From the NCBI RefSeq assembly GCF_016925615.1, contig NZ_CP070499.1, positions 5,580,001 through 5,644,000 of the forward strand: a stretch of 64,000 nucleotides of DNA, written 5' to 3'. Numbering within the stretch: the first letter of the stretch is position 1; each line of letters begins with the position of its first letter. Positions 18,399-26,197 of the stretch are shown here, one piece after another. A model generated the notes under the pieces. The model ran no database searches, had not been told where the DNA came from, and saw nothing but the letters and a program-made list of their open reading frames with translations. Both the position numbers and the translations under genes were made by a program. The DNA is from Natronosporangium hydrolyticum. Lineage in GTDB: Bacteria > Actinomycetota > Actinomycetes > Mycobacteriales > Micromonosporaceae.

Positions 18399-18899
18399 TC
18401 AGGGGTCGGCCGCAGCCGGGCTCGGAGCCCACAACGGCCCCAACACGGCGCCGGGTTCGGCATCCAGGGCCAAGGTCGCCAACACCTGCCGGAGCTGGCG
18501 TTCCTCGTACCGGAAGTGCGACTCCATGATCGCTGCCAGGCCCTCCAGGTGCCGGGACAGCTCCTCGGGCGGGGCGGCCCGAGCCACCGCCGCCTGGAGG
18601 CCGCCGAGTAGGTGCTCGATCATGGAGTGATCCTGCTGTAGGTATCGCAGCGCCTCGCGGAGCTCCGGATACTGCTCGGCGATCGCCGGAAACAGCTGCC
18701 GATCCTCGCCCTCATGATGGGCCGCCAACGCCGCGCAGAAGCCGTGGCAGAACAACAGCAGATCCCTGGTCGCAGGCTCCGCTGGCGCACCAGCGGCCAC
18801 CGCCTCCCGGGTCACCGCGAGCGCATCACGCAGTCGATCGTGGACGCTGTGCAGCTCCCAAGTCCAGGCCACCAGCCTGGCCTGCTCGCCCTCAGCCAC
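18399..18899 (-). CDS. Hemerythrin HHE-domain protein
   Basis: About 166 residues from the GTG at 18899 (VAEGEQARLVAW); an upstream GTG at 18986 would add 29 basic residues with low-complexity character. The four-helix HHE domain shows the di-iron ligand pattern: HSVHDRL, HHEGEDRQLFP, DHSMIEHLL and ESHFRYEER. Such proteins bind oxygen, nitric oxide or act in iron/redox sensing in the cytosol. It converges on the arginase-like gene with a 6-bp gap. Confidence 0.85.
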   Translation of the reverse strand: MAEGEQARLVAWTWELHSVHDRLRDALAVTREAVAAGAPAEPATRDLLLFCHGFCAALAAHHEGEDRQLFPAIAEQYPELREALRYLQQDHSMIEHLLGGLQAAVARAAPPEELSRHLEGLAAIMESHFRYEERQLRQVLATLALDAEPGAVLGPLWAPSPAAADP

Positions 18900-19082
18900 A
18901 GGGGGAGGGCGAAGGGACGACGAACATCGTCGTCGTGCTCCCTTCGGTCCGGCGCCTCCATGCCTGGCACAGCCTGCCACCGACACGCGACGCTGCCCCC
19001 AGGTTACCGGACTGCCCGCGGCAGTTGCGAACCCGACGATGCGCCAACCGGTGATCGGTTAGCGCATCGAAGGCCGGCGTGG

Positions 19083-19503
19083 TCAGCTCACCCGGGAACG
19101 CAGGGCGAGCAGGGCAAGGGTCGTGGTCACTACTACCATCACTCCGATAGCTGCGAACCCGCGGCGACCCGGCCGCTGTCCCAGCCGGTCAGGACAAGGG
19201 CGCGTTGCGCCTCGATGACGTAGGTGACCGGGTTGAACTGGGCTACCGCCTGCACCCACCCGCTCATGGACTCGCGGGGTCCGAACGACGGCGCGAGAAA
19301 CAGGAACGGGAAGAAGATCGGGAAAGCGGCCTGGGTGATGGCGGCGCTGCCGGTCTTTAGCGCGATCGCGTAGCTGATCGCACCGTAGGCCAGCCCTCAG
19401 CACGCGGTGAGCACAATGACCACTAGCGCGCCACCGATGCCGGTGGCGAAGGTGCCGTACCCGTCCTGAGTAAACGGCAGCGTTACCGACAGCCAGACTG
19501 GCC
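19083..19503 (-). pseudogene. Remnant of an ABC-2 type transport permease
   Basis: Reading the minus strand gives C-terminal ABC-2 permease sequence (QAAFPIFFPFLFLAPSFGP, AQFNPVTYVIEAQRALVL). It is interrupted by a TGA at about 19396-19398 (after VIVLTAC) and needs a frameshift near 19160 to join the final helix, which ends LALLALRSRVS. The 5' half is absent and the sequence breaks off near 19503, where a TetR fragment begins on the other strand. This is a decayed gene, not an expressed protein. Confidence 0.75.
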
Positions 19504-19811
19504 AGGCGGACGTGGCCGACATCCGTCGCCGCCAGGACGCTGGCGAGATCGCCTCCGACCTCGACCCGGCCCTCTTCCTGCTCGCCATCATGGTCGCCAT
19601 CATGGGCGCCATCGCCGCACCGATCACCCTGCCCCAGGTCGCCCGCCGGATGGGCATCGACCCCAGCGCACCCAAGTTCGAGGCGCGCTACGCCGAGGAG
19701 GTCAAGCGGTTGATCCGAGCGCAGTGGGCCGAGACGCTGGTCGACGGGGCCCCGGAAGGCCCGGACGGCGCGTACCTGAGCCACCCGCCGACCCGGAGGG
19801 CTTCCGGCTGA
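19500..19811 (+). pseudogene. C-terminal fragment of a TetR-family regulator
   Basis: About 100 residues (DIRRRQDAGEIASDLDPALF to the end) match the ligand-binding C-terminal half of TetR regulators that accompany ABC-2 exporters. The DNA-binding half is missing; the frame runs straight into the permease remnant. A GTG at 19512 opens the frame, but a protein of this kind without its helix-turn-helix is unlikely to be functional. Confidence 0.65.
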
Positions 19812-19822
19812 GCAGTTGCAGG

Positions 19823-21238
19823 TCAGCTGTCCGCCGGTGGAATGTTCGGGTTGAAGCAGAAGCGGTTCTGGGGATCCCAGCGTGCCTTGAGCTGGCGCAG
19901 CCGTTCGTAATCCTCGGGCAGGTACGCGTCGCGGGTCAGGTGAACGCCGGTGTTTACCCCGGCGAGGAAGTTCAGCTCCGCGCCCGGTACCGACCAGGGC
20001 GCAAGGGCGTCGAGGAAGGCCTGCTGCGCGGCGGCGATGGCGGGTGCCTCTGCCGGCTCGGGCACAAGGGACGCCACGTAGACGTTCAGGACTGCACCGC
20101 GCGGGCGGCGGGCTGCTCCCGGTACGGGGGCCGCTCGGTCCAGGGCGCCGCCCAACAGCCGCACCTCCACGCCGAACACCGACCCCGACCCCGCCCGCTC
20201 TACCAGGACGTCGAGCAGCCCCGCGTCCGGGCGGGCGAGCCGCACCGTGCGGCTTTGGCTAGGAACCGGGGACGGTGGGTCGCCGTGGACGCTGCCGGAC
20301 TCGCGGTAGGGCAGGACAGCGAGCGTGTCCTGGAACGCCGGGGGCAGGGCATCACGCAACTCCGCGAAGCGTCGGCGGCCGACTTCCAGGTCGGTCCCCA
20401 CGTATGCCAACCGGATCTGTAGCACGTAACGGCCGTTGAGCGACTCCGGCAGTGTGTCGTCCTGCGGGAACTGGGTCATGAAAAACGACGTCGATGTCTC
20501 GTCGTCCAGAGTCGCCGTCCATCCCGTCCAGGTGTCCAGAGCCGCCCGCAAGTGTTCGCCGTCGAGAAAGAGGCGGCCGCCGTAGATTCGCTCGACGGGA
20601 AACAGCCGGACGGTCAGGGAGGTGACAATCCCGAGGTTGCCCTTGCTCCCGCGCACCCCCCAGAAGAGGTCCGGCTCGTTATCCGGGGTGACGTGGCGCA
20701 GCTGGCCGTCAGCGGTGACCACGTCGAACGCCACGACGTGGTCCCAGGCCAGGCCGTGGGCGCGGGACATCAGGCCGAGGCCACCGCCCAGCGTGAACGA
20801 GACGGCGCCGACGAACGGCGCCGACCCGCTCAGCGGAACCAGGCCGTGCGGCTCGGCCGCGGCGATGACTCGCTCCCACCGGACGCCCGCCTCGATAGTC
20901 GCCGTGCCCGCCACTGGGTCGACGCTGACCCCGTCCAGGCGACGGGTGTTGAGGAGCACCGCATCATCGGCCGGAACCGAGGCGCCGTGGCCGGTGGCCT
21001 GGACCGCCACCGGCAAGCCTCGGTCGGCGGCCCACCGCACAGCTTCGACGACGTCGGCCGCGCGGGTGACACCCACGATGACCGCCGGATGATGCGTAAC
21101 GGTCAGCTCGAACCCGGACCGTTCCTCGTCGTACCCCTCGTCGCCAGCGAGGACCACTGGTCCGTCCACGAGGGCCGTGAGTTCCTTGACGGCGGCTCGG
21201 TCCAGGGAGTGGCGTGGTCTGGTTGTTTGCTCGTGCAC
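19823..21238 (-). CDS. FAD-linked oxidoreductase (berberine-bridge-enzyme type)
   Basis: A 471-residue secondary-metabolism oxidase, apparently intact. The FAD-binding PCMH domain occupies about residues 35-215 (TGHGASVPADD, SGSAPFVGAVSFTLGGG, GSKGNLGIVTSLTV), with a substrate domain and a C-terminal BBE motif (YERLRQLKARWDPQNRFCFN). The usual first-flavin-attachment His region is present as TGHGA. GTG start with GAAAGGA upstream. Neighbours are fragments of a P450, a VOC protein and other tailoring enzymes, so it probably survives from a natural-product cluster. Substrate unknown. Confidence 0.85.
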   Translation of the reverse strand: MHEQTTRPRHSLDRAAVKELTALVDGPVVLAGDEGYDEERSGFELTVTHHPAVIVGVTRAADVVEAVRWAADRGLPVAVQATGHGASVPADDAVLLNTRRLDGVSVDPVAGTATIEAGVRWERVIAAAEPHGLVPLSGSAPFVGAVSFTLGGGLGLMSRAHGLAWDHVVAFDVVTADGQLRHVTPDNEPDLFWGVRGSKGNLGIVTSLTVRLFPVERIYGGRLFLDGEHLRAALDTWTGWTATLDDETSTSFFMTQFPQDDTLPESLNGRYVLQIRLAYVGTDLEVGRRRFAELRDALPPAFQDTLAVLPYRESGSVHGDPPSPVPSQSRTVRLARPDAGLLDVLVERAGSGSVFGVEVRLLGGALDRAAPVPGAARRPRGAVLNVYVASLVPEPAEAPAIAAAQQAFLDALAPWSVPGAELNFLAGVNTGVHLTRDAYLPEDYERLRQLKARWDPQNRFCFNPNIPPADS

Positions 21239-21286
21239 CGAAATCCTTTCACGGTGGGTATTCGGCGGTCGGAGTCGAGGGGGTCG

Positions 21287-21745
21287 TCACAGGTGTACCG
21301 GCAGCGCGCGGATGCCCAGTGGCAGAAGATTGCTGTGGTGCTCGACATCGTCAACTGGCGCTGCCAGACGGACGCCCGGGAATCGGGCAAGCAATGCGCC
21401 CATACCGACCGACAACACCGTCCGGGCCAGGTCGGCGGCCGGGCAGGCGTGCGGGGCGGAACCGAAGGCGATGCTGCGGTCCGCGACGCGGTCAACATCG
21501 ATCCGGTCCGGCTCCGGGAAGTACTTCGGGTCGCGGGAGGCTGCGCAGACCAGCGGGAGCACCGCCGCGTCCGCGGGAACCGGCGTCGTCCCGAGTACCA
21601 CGTCGCGGGTAGCCACCCGCAGCAGGCCGTCGTTGCTCGACGGATAGCAGCGCAGCAGTTCCTCGATCGCGCCGGCGATGGCGGCCGGGTCTTCGCGCAG
21701 GCGCGTCGTGCGGCAGGCTGCCGTACCGGCTCCCGGGGCGGGATG
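21287..21745 (-). pseudogene. C-terminal fragment of a cytochrome P450
   Basis: About 150 residues of a CYP-type P450. The stretch REDPAAIAGAIEELLR carries the K-helix region, DPKYFPEPDRIDVDR is the meander, and FGSAPHACPAADLAR contains the haem-ligand cysteine. Everything before the K-helix, including the oxygen-binding I-helix, is missing, and the frame begins abruptly at the end of the neighbouring VOC gene. A remnant left by deletion is the best explanation. Confidence 0.8.
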
Positions 21746-21746
21746 C

Positions 21747-22154
21747 TCAGAGCGCCGAGAACAGGTCTACGGCGTTGCCGTCAGGGTCCTTGACGGTGGC
21801 GTAGCGCTGGCCCCACGGTGCGTTCCAGGGCGGCAGGTGACCCTCGTAGCCGGCGCTGACGAGGTCGTCGTAGGCTGCGTCTACCGCAGCGGGGCCGTCG
21901 TACTCGAAGGCGAGCGCGAAGCGGTGGCTGCCGCCGGCCGGGGGCTGCCACTGGGAGTCGAACGACCGAACCGTCTCGGCAGGGTCCCAGGCTAGGCGCA
22001 GACCGCCGGGAAGCGTCACCTCGACGTGCGGCGCCTGGTCCGCCTCCGGTGGGATATCTAGGCCGAGACGCCGGTAGAACGCGAGCGTCTTAGGAAGATC
22101 ATCGGCGACGATCCCGAACATGGAGAGCTTCGCCGATGCGGTGGGGCTGGGCAT
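21747..22154 (-). CDS. VOC-family (glyoxalase/bleomycin-resistance fold) protein
   Basis: A 135-residue protein with the paired beta-alpha-beta-beta-beta modules of the vicinal oxygen chelate superfamily (MFGIVADDLPKTLAFYRRLG; PWGQRYATVKDPDGNAVDL). An AAAGGGA box lies upstream of the ATG. Members bind metals or sequester drugs, and in a natural-product context a self-resistance role is possible but unproven. It is complete and sits between broken genes. Confidence 0.82.
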   Translation of the reverse strand: MPSPTASAKLSMFGIVADDLPKTLAFYRRLGLDIPPEADQAPHVEVTLPGGLRLAWDPAETVRSFDSQWQPPAGGSHRFALAFEYDGPAAVDAAYDDLVSAGYEGHLPPWNAPWGQRYATVKDPDGNAVDLFSAL

Positions 22155-22359
22155 CTAAGTTTCCCTTTCGTTCTGTGCGTTAGCAAACGTGAATGGCATC
22201 ACACCTTGACGAGTTCGAATGATCTCGTCCCCTTTGGTGAATCCGTATCGGACTCTAGCCGACGGAACGTACGTATTCAGCTGACAGGCCTAGGTCTTTG
22301 ATGATCTCACTGCGGTGATCTGAGGTCGATTGTAGTCGCTTAAGCGTCGAAGCCGGCCG

Positions 22360-22690
22360 TTACGTACCATGCAGATGGCCCACCGGATCATCCATCCGAT
22401 TGCGATCATGAAGCTGGTTCAGATAGGGCACCACGTCGGTCATGAACCTGCTGACGCTGTCCAGTGCCGGGTAGTCACGGAAGTAGATGCCGAACTCGGT
22501 GACCCCCGCATCGACGTACCGCTGAAGCTTCTCAAGGATGCGCTCGGGTGTCCCGATCAGATTGCGTCGCATGTAGATGTCGGGATGATCGCTCCAAAGA
22601 ATGGTGACGTGCGGGCTGGACAGCCACCGGTCGCGCTCCAGCTCGTCGTCGAAGAGTCGGCAGTCGAGAAAGATCACACACTGTTCGGAA
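22360..22690 (-). pseudogene. C-terminal fragment of a luciferase-like flavin oxidoreductase
   Basis: About 105 residues ending with the LLM signature region: IGTPERILEKLQRYVDAGVT, then FGIYFRDYPALDSVSRFM. Most of the TIM barrel is missing. The open frame continues upstream only because it reads through a PhyH remnant in another frame. A decayed gene is most likely. Confidence 0.65.
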
Positions 22691-22808
22691 CGAGCCGCGT
22701 CGCCCCGTTCTCTGGGGTGAACTCGTCGACCATCCACATGCTGTCGGCGACGAGCGCATACCACGGCCAGGGCGGTGGTACGAACGTCTGATCGGCTTGG
22801 TGGCTCAC
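22674..22808 (-). pseudogene. Internal fragment of a phytanoyl-CoA dioxygenase (PhyH)
   Basis: In a frame different from the luciferase-like remnant, the minus strand encodes PhyH sequence: SHQADQTF, PPPWPWYALVAD and the signature DEFTPENGATRLVPNSV, then TGA. Only about 45 residues remain; the second iron-ligand histidine and the core are gone. It overlaps the start of the LmbU-like fragment on the opposite strand, marking a rearrangement junction. Confidence 0.65.
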
Positions 22809-23235
22809 ACGGGAGCGGCGGCGTGATGAGCTCAGCTTCGGCCATCATGCCGAAGTGGCCGCCCTGGCTGAACCCGAGCAAGACTTCTGGCTGCGCAAGG
22901 CGGAGACCCTCGGCTGGTCCCGCAACGAGCTACGGCAGGGTGTCCGCGCCAGCCTGCGTGAGCGGGAGAAGCCCGCCGATCCGCCGGCCGAGGACGCGCC
23001 ACCGGTCGCCGATGGGACCGACGAAGGCACCGGCCCGAACGTCGCGAGCCTGCCCGTGCTGACCGTAAATGAGTCGGGCCAACGCCTCGACATCCAGCTC
23101 ACCCCCCGGCAACTGGACATCATCCGCCAGGCCGCGGACAGCGCTCACGTCACGATCGACATTTGGGTCGCCCGGATCCTGGAACAGGCCGCCAGCCAGG
23201 CCGTCGGCTTGACCGACCAGGACTCCGCCGCCTGA
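22792..23235 (+). pseudogene. C-terminal half of an LmbU-like antibiotic-cluster regulator
   Basis: The continuous frame after a TGA at 22789-22791 reads RRRDELSFGHHAEVAAL, then EQDFWLRKAETLGWSRNELR, a charged linker and a helical tail (LTPRQLDIIRQAADSAHV). From memory this matches the second half of LmbU/NovE/HrmB-type regulators. Those carry their DNA-binding half before the RRRD segment, and that part is missing here. A GTG at 22855 could start a 126-residue product, so expression of a fragment cannot be excluded. The family call is from recognition, not a search. Confidence 0.6.
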
Positions 23236-23399
23236 CCAGACTGCGGCCGGGGTCCTGCGACGGCAGGGCCCCGAGACCCGGCGGAACCGGAATCTGACCA
23301 CTAGTGCCTCGGCACGATAGGTTGGGGCACCCAACAGCAGATCAGCCGATGGCATCGATCGCCGATCAGGCCGCTGATCTGCCGACCTGCCGAAACTCC

Positions 23400-23473
23400 T
23401 GGAGCGGGTGAAGGGAATCGAACCCTCACTGTCAGCTTGGGAAGCTGATGTTCTGCCATTGAACTACACCCGC
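23400..23473 (-). tRNA. tRNA-Gly (CCC)
   Basis: Minus strand: acceptor stem GCGGGTG/CACCCGC, D arm with GTTCAATGGCAGAAC, anticodon stem TCAGC/GCTGA with loop TTCCCAA (anticodon CCC), T arm AGGGTTCGATTCCCT, discriminator U and an encoded CCA. All stems pair, so it should be functional. Confidence 0.93.
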
Positions 23474-23486
23474 AGGTGATGACACT

Positions 23487-24017
23487 CTACCCGGTTGCCA
23501 CCGGCGATGCACGTGGGGCGGGAGCATGCCTCACCGGCTGGTTAGCGCGCCACACCTGGTGGGTGGGGCCGGGGCGGTAGCCGGCAGCGGGCAGGGTTCC
23601 GGCCGGCGTCGGCGGCGATGGGTGACCGACCATCGCCACCTCGACGGAGAGCTCGAACAGCCGCCAGTCGACCTGCCCCGAGGCGCTGAACCGGCGCGCC
23701 AGCTCCGCGGCCCGGGTAGAATCCCGCACCGGACTCGCCCGACCTGCGAGATAAGCCTCGTCATCGGTCAGCTCCGGCGGAAACGAGTGCAGCGCATATC
23801 TCCCGTCGCGCTCCAGGTCTCGGCGTTTCGGCGAGCGCAACAGAAAGCAGAACAAGCCATCTCCCGCGATCACCGGTGCCACCGGGTGCACCCGCGGGCC
23901 ACCATCGGACCGGATGGTGGCCAGATAAGCCAGGCCCGGCCCGTACTGCTCCAGCAGTGCCCGCGCCCGCCCCGCCAGCCTCGGTGCGGCGGCGGCGAAC
24001 TCCCCCCAAGATGCCAT
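23487..24017 (-). CDS. PPOX-fold (pyridoxamine 5'-phosphate oxidase family) protein
   Basis: A 176-residue split-barrel protein. YLATIRSDGGPRVHPVAPV, then LFCFLLRSPKRRDLERDGRYALHSFP is characteristic of actinobacterial FMN- or F420-binding PPOX proteins. The C-terminal 40 residues are proline-rich. It may reduce a small molecule or bind haem/flavin; the exact role is unknown. ATG start at 24017. It lies directly downstream of nothing else on its strand and is divergent from dcd. Confidence 0.82.
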   Translation of the reverse strand: MASWGEFAAAAPRLAGRARALLEQYGPGLAYLATIRSDGGPRVHPVAPVIAGDGLFCFLLRSPKRRDLERDGRYALHSFPPELTDDEAYLAGRASPVRDSTRAAELARRFSASGQVDWRLFELSVEVAMVGHPSPPTPAGTLPAAGYRPGPTHQVWRANQPVRHAPAPRASPVATG

Positions 24018-24128
24018 GTCTGAATTCTATCGAACATGTGTACCATGGGCAAGCATCCGCCTCGCTCGCGCGGCCCGACACTGACGACCGTCAGGCCGCT
24101 CGTGCTGCACTATCGGTAGGCTGCCAAG

Positions 24129-24707
24129 GTGCTGCTCTCCGACCGTGACCTGCTCGTCGAAATCAAACACGGCGGGCTGCGCCTCGATCCGTTCGACCCG
24201 GAGCTGCTCCAGCCTTCGAGTATCGACGTCCGGCTCGACCGGATTTTCCGAGTCTTCAACAACCACCTCTACACCCACATCGACCCGGCAATACGGCAGG
24301 ACGACCTGACCGCGGCGGTCGAAGTCGCCGACGGGGACCCGTTCGTGCTGCACCCGGGTGAGTTCGTGCTCGCCTCGACGCTCGAAGTGATCACCCTTGG
24401 GGATCAGCTCGCGGGCCGGCTGGAGGGCAAGAGCAGCCTCGGGCGACTCGGCCTGCTCACCCACTCCACCGCGGGCTTCATCGACCCGGGCTTCTCCGGT
24501 CACGTGACCCTTGAGTTGTCGAACGTCGCGACGCTGCCGATCAAGCTGTGGCCGGGCATGAAGATCGGCCAGCTCTGCATCTTCCGGCTCTCCTCCCCGG
24601 CGGAGAATCCGTACGGGTCCGCGGTCTACGGCTCGCGGTACCAGGATCAGCGTGGGCCTACCCCGAGCCGCGCCTGGCAGAACTGGCGTACCTGGCCCAC
24701 CCGCTGA
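24129..24707 (+). CDS. dcd: dCTP deaminase
   Basis: A 192-residue Dcd that deaminates dCTP toward dUTP/dUMP for thymidylate synthesis. Signatures are [10 protein letters not shown] near residue 30, the active-site [34 protein letters not shown] with the catalytic Glu, and a C-terminal [11 protein letters not shown]. Actinobacterial homologues can combine deaminase and dUTPase steps. GTG start. It ends at a double hairpin convergent with the NlpC/P60 gene. Confidence 0.95.
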   Translation: MLLSDRDLLVEIKHGGLRLDPFDPELLQPSSIDVRLDRIFRVFNNHLYTHIDPAIRQDDLTAAVEVADGDPFVLHPGEFVLASTLEVITLGDQLAGRLEGKSSLGRLGLLTHSTAGFIDPGFSGHVTLELSNVATLPIKLWPGMKIGQLCIFRLSSPAENPYGSAVYGSRYQDQRGPTPSRAWQNWRTWPTR

Positions 24708-24722
24708 CGCCCCGTTCTATGC

Positions 24723-24780
24723 GTTGATCATGGAGTTTGGGGCGCTTAGCGGCCCTGATGATGTACCTAGGTCCATGATC
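24723..24780. repeat. Dispersed intergenic inverted-repeat element, copy 2
   Basis: GATCATGGA (24726-24734) pairs perfectly with TCCATGATC (24772-24780). The 20 bases 24761-24780 are identical to 9376-9395, and an aligned GGCCC precedes both by 5 bases. Intergenic, just after dcd. Confidence 0.7.
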
Positions 24781-24796
24781 GGCAGGAAAAGGTAGT

Positions 24797-24868
24797 GGCG
24801 CCCGCCGCGCGACGGGGATGCGCGCGGCGGGCGCCCAGGGTTCCCGCCCGGGGGGATTGGCGGGAGCC
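24797..24868. terminator. Tandem hairpin terminators between convergent genes
   Basis: The first hairpin has a perfect 14-bp stem (24797-24810 with 24822-24835, arm GGCGCCCGCCGCGC). The second has a 10-bp stem (24839-24848 with 24859-24868) followed by TT. They separate dcd (+) from the NlpC/P60 gene (-). Confidence 0.75.
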
Positions 24869-24885
24869 TTAGTCAGGCCGTCCGG

Positions 24886-25908
24886 CTACGGTCGGCCATA
24901 GCTGTGGATCGGCATCTGGTCGATCTGCATCATCCTCACCGGATTACCCGCCTGGGGGGCGTGGACGATCCAGCCGTTGCCGGCGTAGAGACCGACGTGG
25001 CTCAGCCCGCTGTGGTAGAAGACGAGGTCACCGGGTTGAAGATCAGTTCGATCGACCTGTCGGGTGGCGTTGCGCTGCGCGGCCGCGTTGTGCGGCAGGC
25101 TCGCCCCGGCCTGCTCCCAGGCCCGCATGGTCAGCCCGGAGCAGTCGAAGGTGTCCGGACCCGCGGTGCCCCAGCCGTACGGCTTGCCCAGCTGAGCGCA
25201 GGCGAAGGCCATCACGGCGTTGGCGCCGCTGGGGCAGTTGCCCGAGCCACTGACCGCTGGCGCCGAGGTGTCGGGGGCGGCGTTGGCGAGCGCCTCCTCC
25301 CGGAGATCCTCCAGCCGGTCGATCTCGGCGTCGATCTCATCTGCCCGCTCGGCGAGGTCTTCCTCAGTCGCGGTCAGCTCGGCCACCAGCGCGTCGAGCT
25401 CCTCCTGCTCGGTCTCGTACGCTTCCTTGGTCTCCAGGACCTTCAGGATCTTGCCCTGCTGGGCGCGCGCGAACTGGTCGAGCGCGGTCAGCTGCTCGGC
25501 GAAGGTGAGCGGGGAGCCGGTGGTCAGTAGCGCCTTGAAGGCGGTGACGTTGCCCCCCTTGAAGTTGTAGAGGGCGATGTCGGAAATTTCAGCCCGAGCC
25601 AGGTCGACCTGCAGCTGCAGCGGCTCGATCTTCTCCTCGAGCTCCTCGGCCTCTTCCTGGCGCTCCTCGAGCTCGATCCGGATCGCGTTGTGCTCCTCGA
25701 TGATCGGCTCCAGCTCGCGCCAGGCGTCGTCGATCTGCGACTGGAGCTCCTCGGGGGAGTCTTGCGCGTAGGCCGGACCGGCGAAGATGACCGGCACCGC
25801 GACGACCGCGGCGGCCATGATGGAGAGAAGTGAACGGGTCATTGAACGAGAGCGGGCATTGTGCGACCGGTCGGACCGGCTGCGCACCCGCCTGGCAGGT
25901 TCTGCCAC
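24886..25908 (-). CDS. Secreted NlpC/P60 peptidoglycan endopeptidase (RipC-like)
   Basis: A 340-residue exported hydrolase. After a basic N-region and signal peptide (cleavage near AGPAYA-QD) comes a long coiled coil (about residues 50-215, Glu-rich) and a C-terminal NlpC/P60 domain. The domain has the catalytic Cys in DTFDCSGLT and the His in SHVGLYAG, with the third polar residue expected in the following strand. It cleaves stem peptides during cell separation; the coiled coil probably binds FtsX or autoinhibits, as in RipC. GTG start at 25908 (an internal ATG at 25842 is also possible). A c-di-AMP riboswitch in the leader controls it. Confidence 0.92.
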   Translation of the reverse strand: MAEPARRVRSRSDRSHNARSRSMTRSLLSIMAAAVVAVPVIFAGPAYAQDSPEELQSQIDDAWRELEPIIEEHNAIRIELEERQEEAEELEEKIEPLQLQVDLARAEISDIALYNFKGGNVTAFKALLTTGSPLTFAEQLTALDQFARAQQGKILKVLETKEAYETEQEELDALVAELTATEEDLAERADEIDAEIDRLEDLREEALANAAPDTSAPAVSGSGNCPSGANAVMAFACAQLGKPYGWGTAGPDTFDCSGLTMRAWEQAGASLPHNAAAQRNATRQVDRTDLQPGDLVFYHSGLSHVGLYAGNGWIVHAPQAGNPVRMMQIDQMPIHSYGRP

Positions 25909-25932
25909 GGGGACCGTACCCCTTCTTCCCTG

Positions 25933-26059
25933 ACCGCCTACCGGGTTAGCTGACGGGTTCGGGCGGGAAGTGTCGCCCTACCGCGAAGTCGCGGATTCAC
26001 CCCGGGGTGTTGCGTGGTTCCCCGGCTCGTCGGGACGGTCACCCCGACAACTCGGCGGT
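25933..26059 (-). promoter_or_regulatory. c-di-AMP (ydaO-yuaA) riboswitch
   Basis: On the minus strand, the conserved blocks GGGGAACC, GGGGTGAAT, GGGCGAC, CCCGCCCGAACCCGTCAGC and TAACCCGGTAGGCGGT occur in the order of the ydaO aptamer. The closing stem ACCGCC (26054-26059) pairs with GGCGGT (25933-25938). It lies 25 bp before the NlpC/P60 start, and this riboswitch class commonly controls cell-wall hydrolases in actinobacteria. High c-di-AMP would turn the gene off. Confidence 0.92.
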
Positions 26060-26197
26060 GCTGGCTCGGGGTCGCCCCTAGTGGGCAACCGACATCCGAC
26101 CCAACGACCCCGAAGCCTAAACGGATTGTCAAGCAGTGGTCAAGGGCGGCACGAAAGGGTTTCACTGGGTAGTGGCGCCATCACTCGAAAGTGGCCA

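Noticed and set aside
22360-22881. A single 173-residue intact protein
   Set aside because: Its N-terminal third is out-of-frame PhyH remnant sequence; only the C-terminal part matches a protein family.
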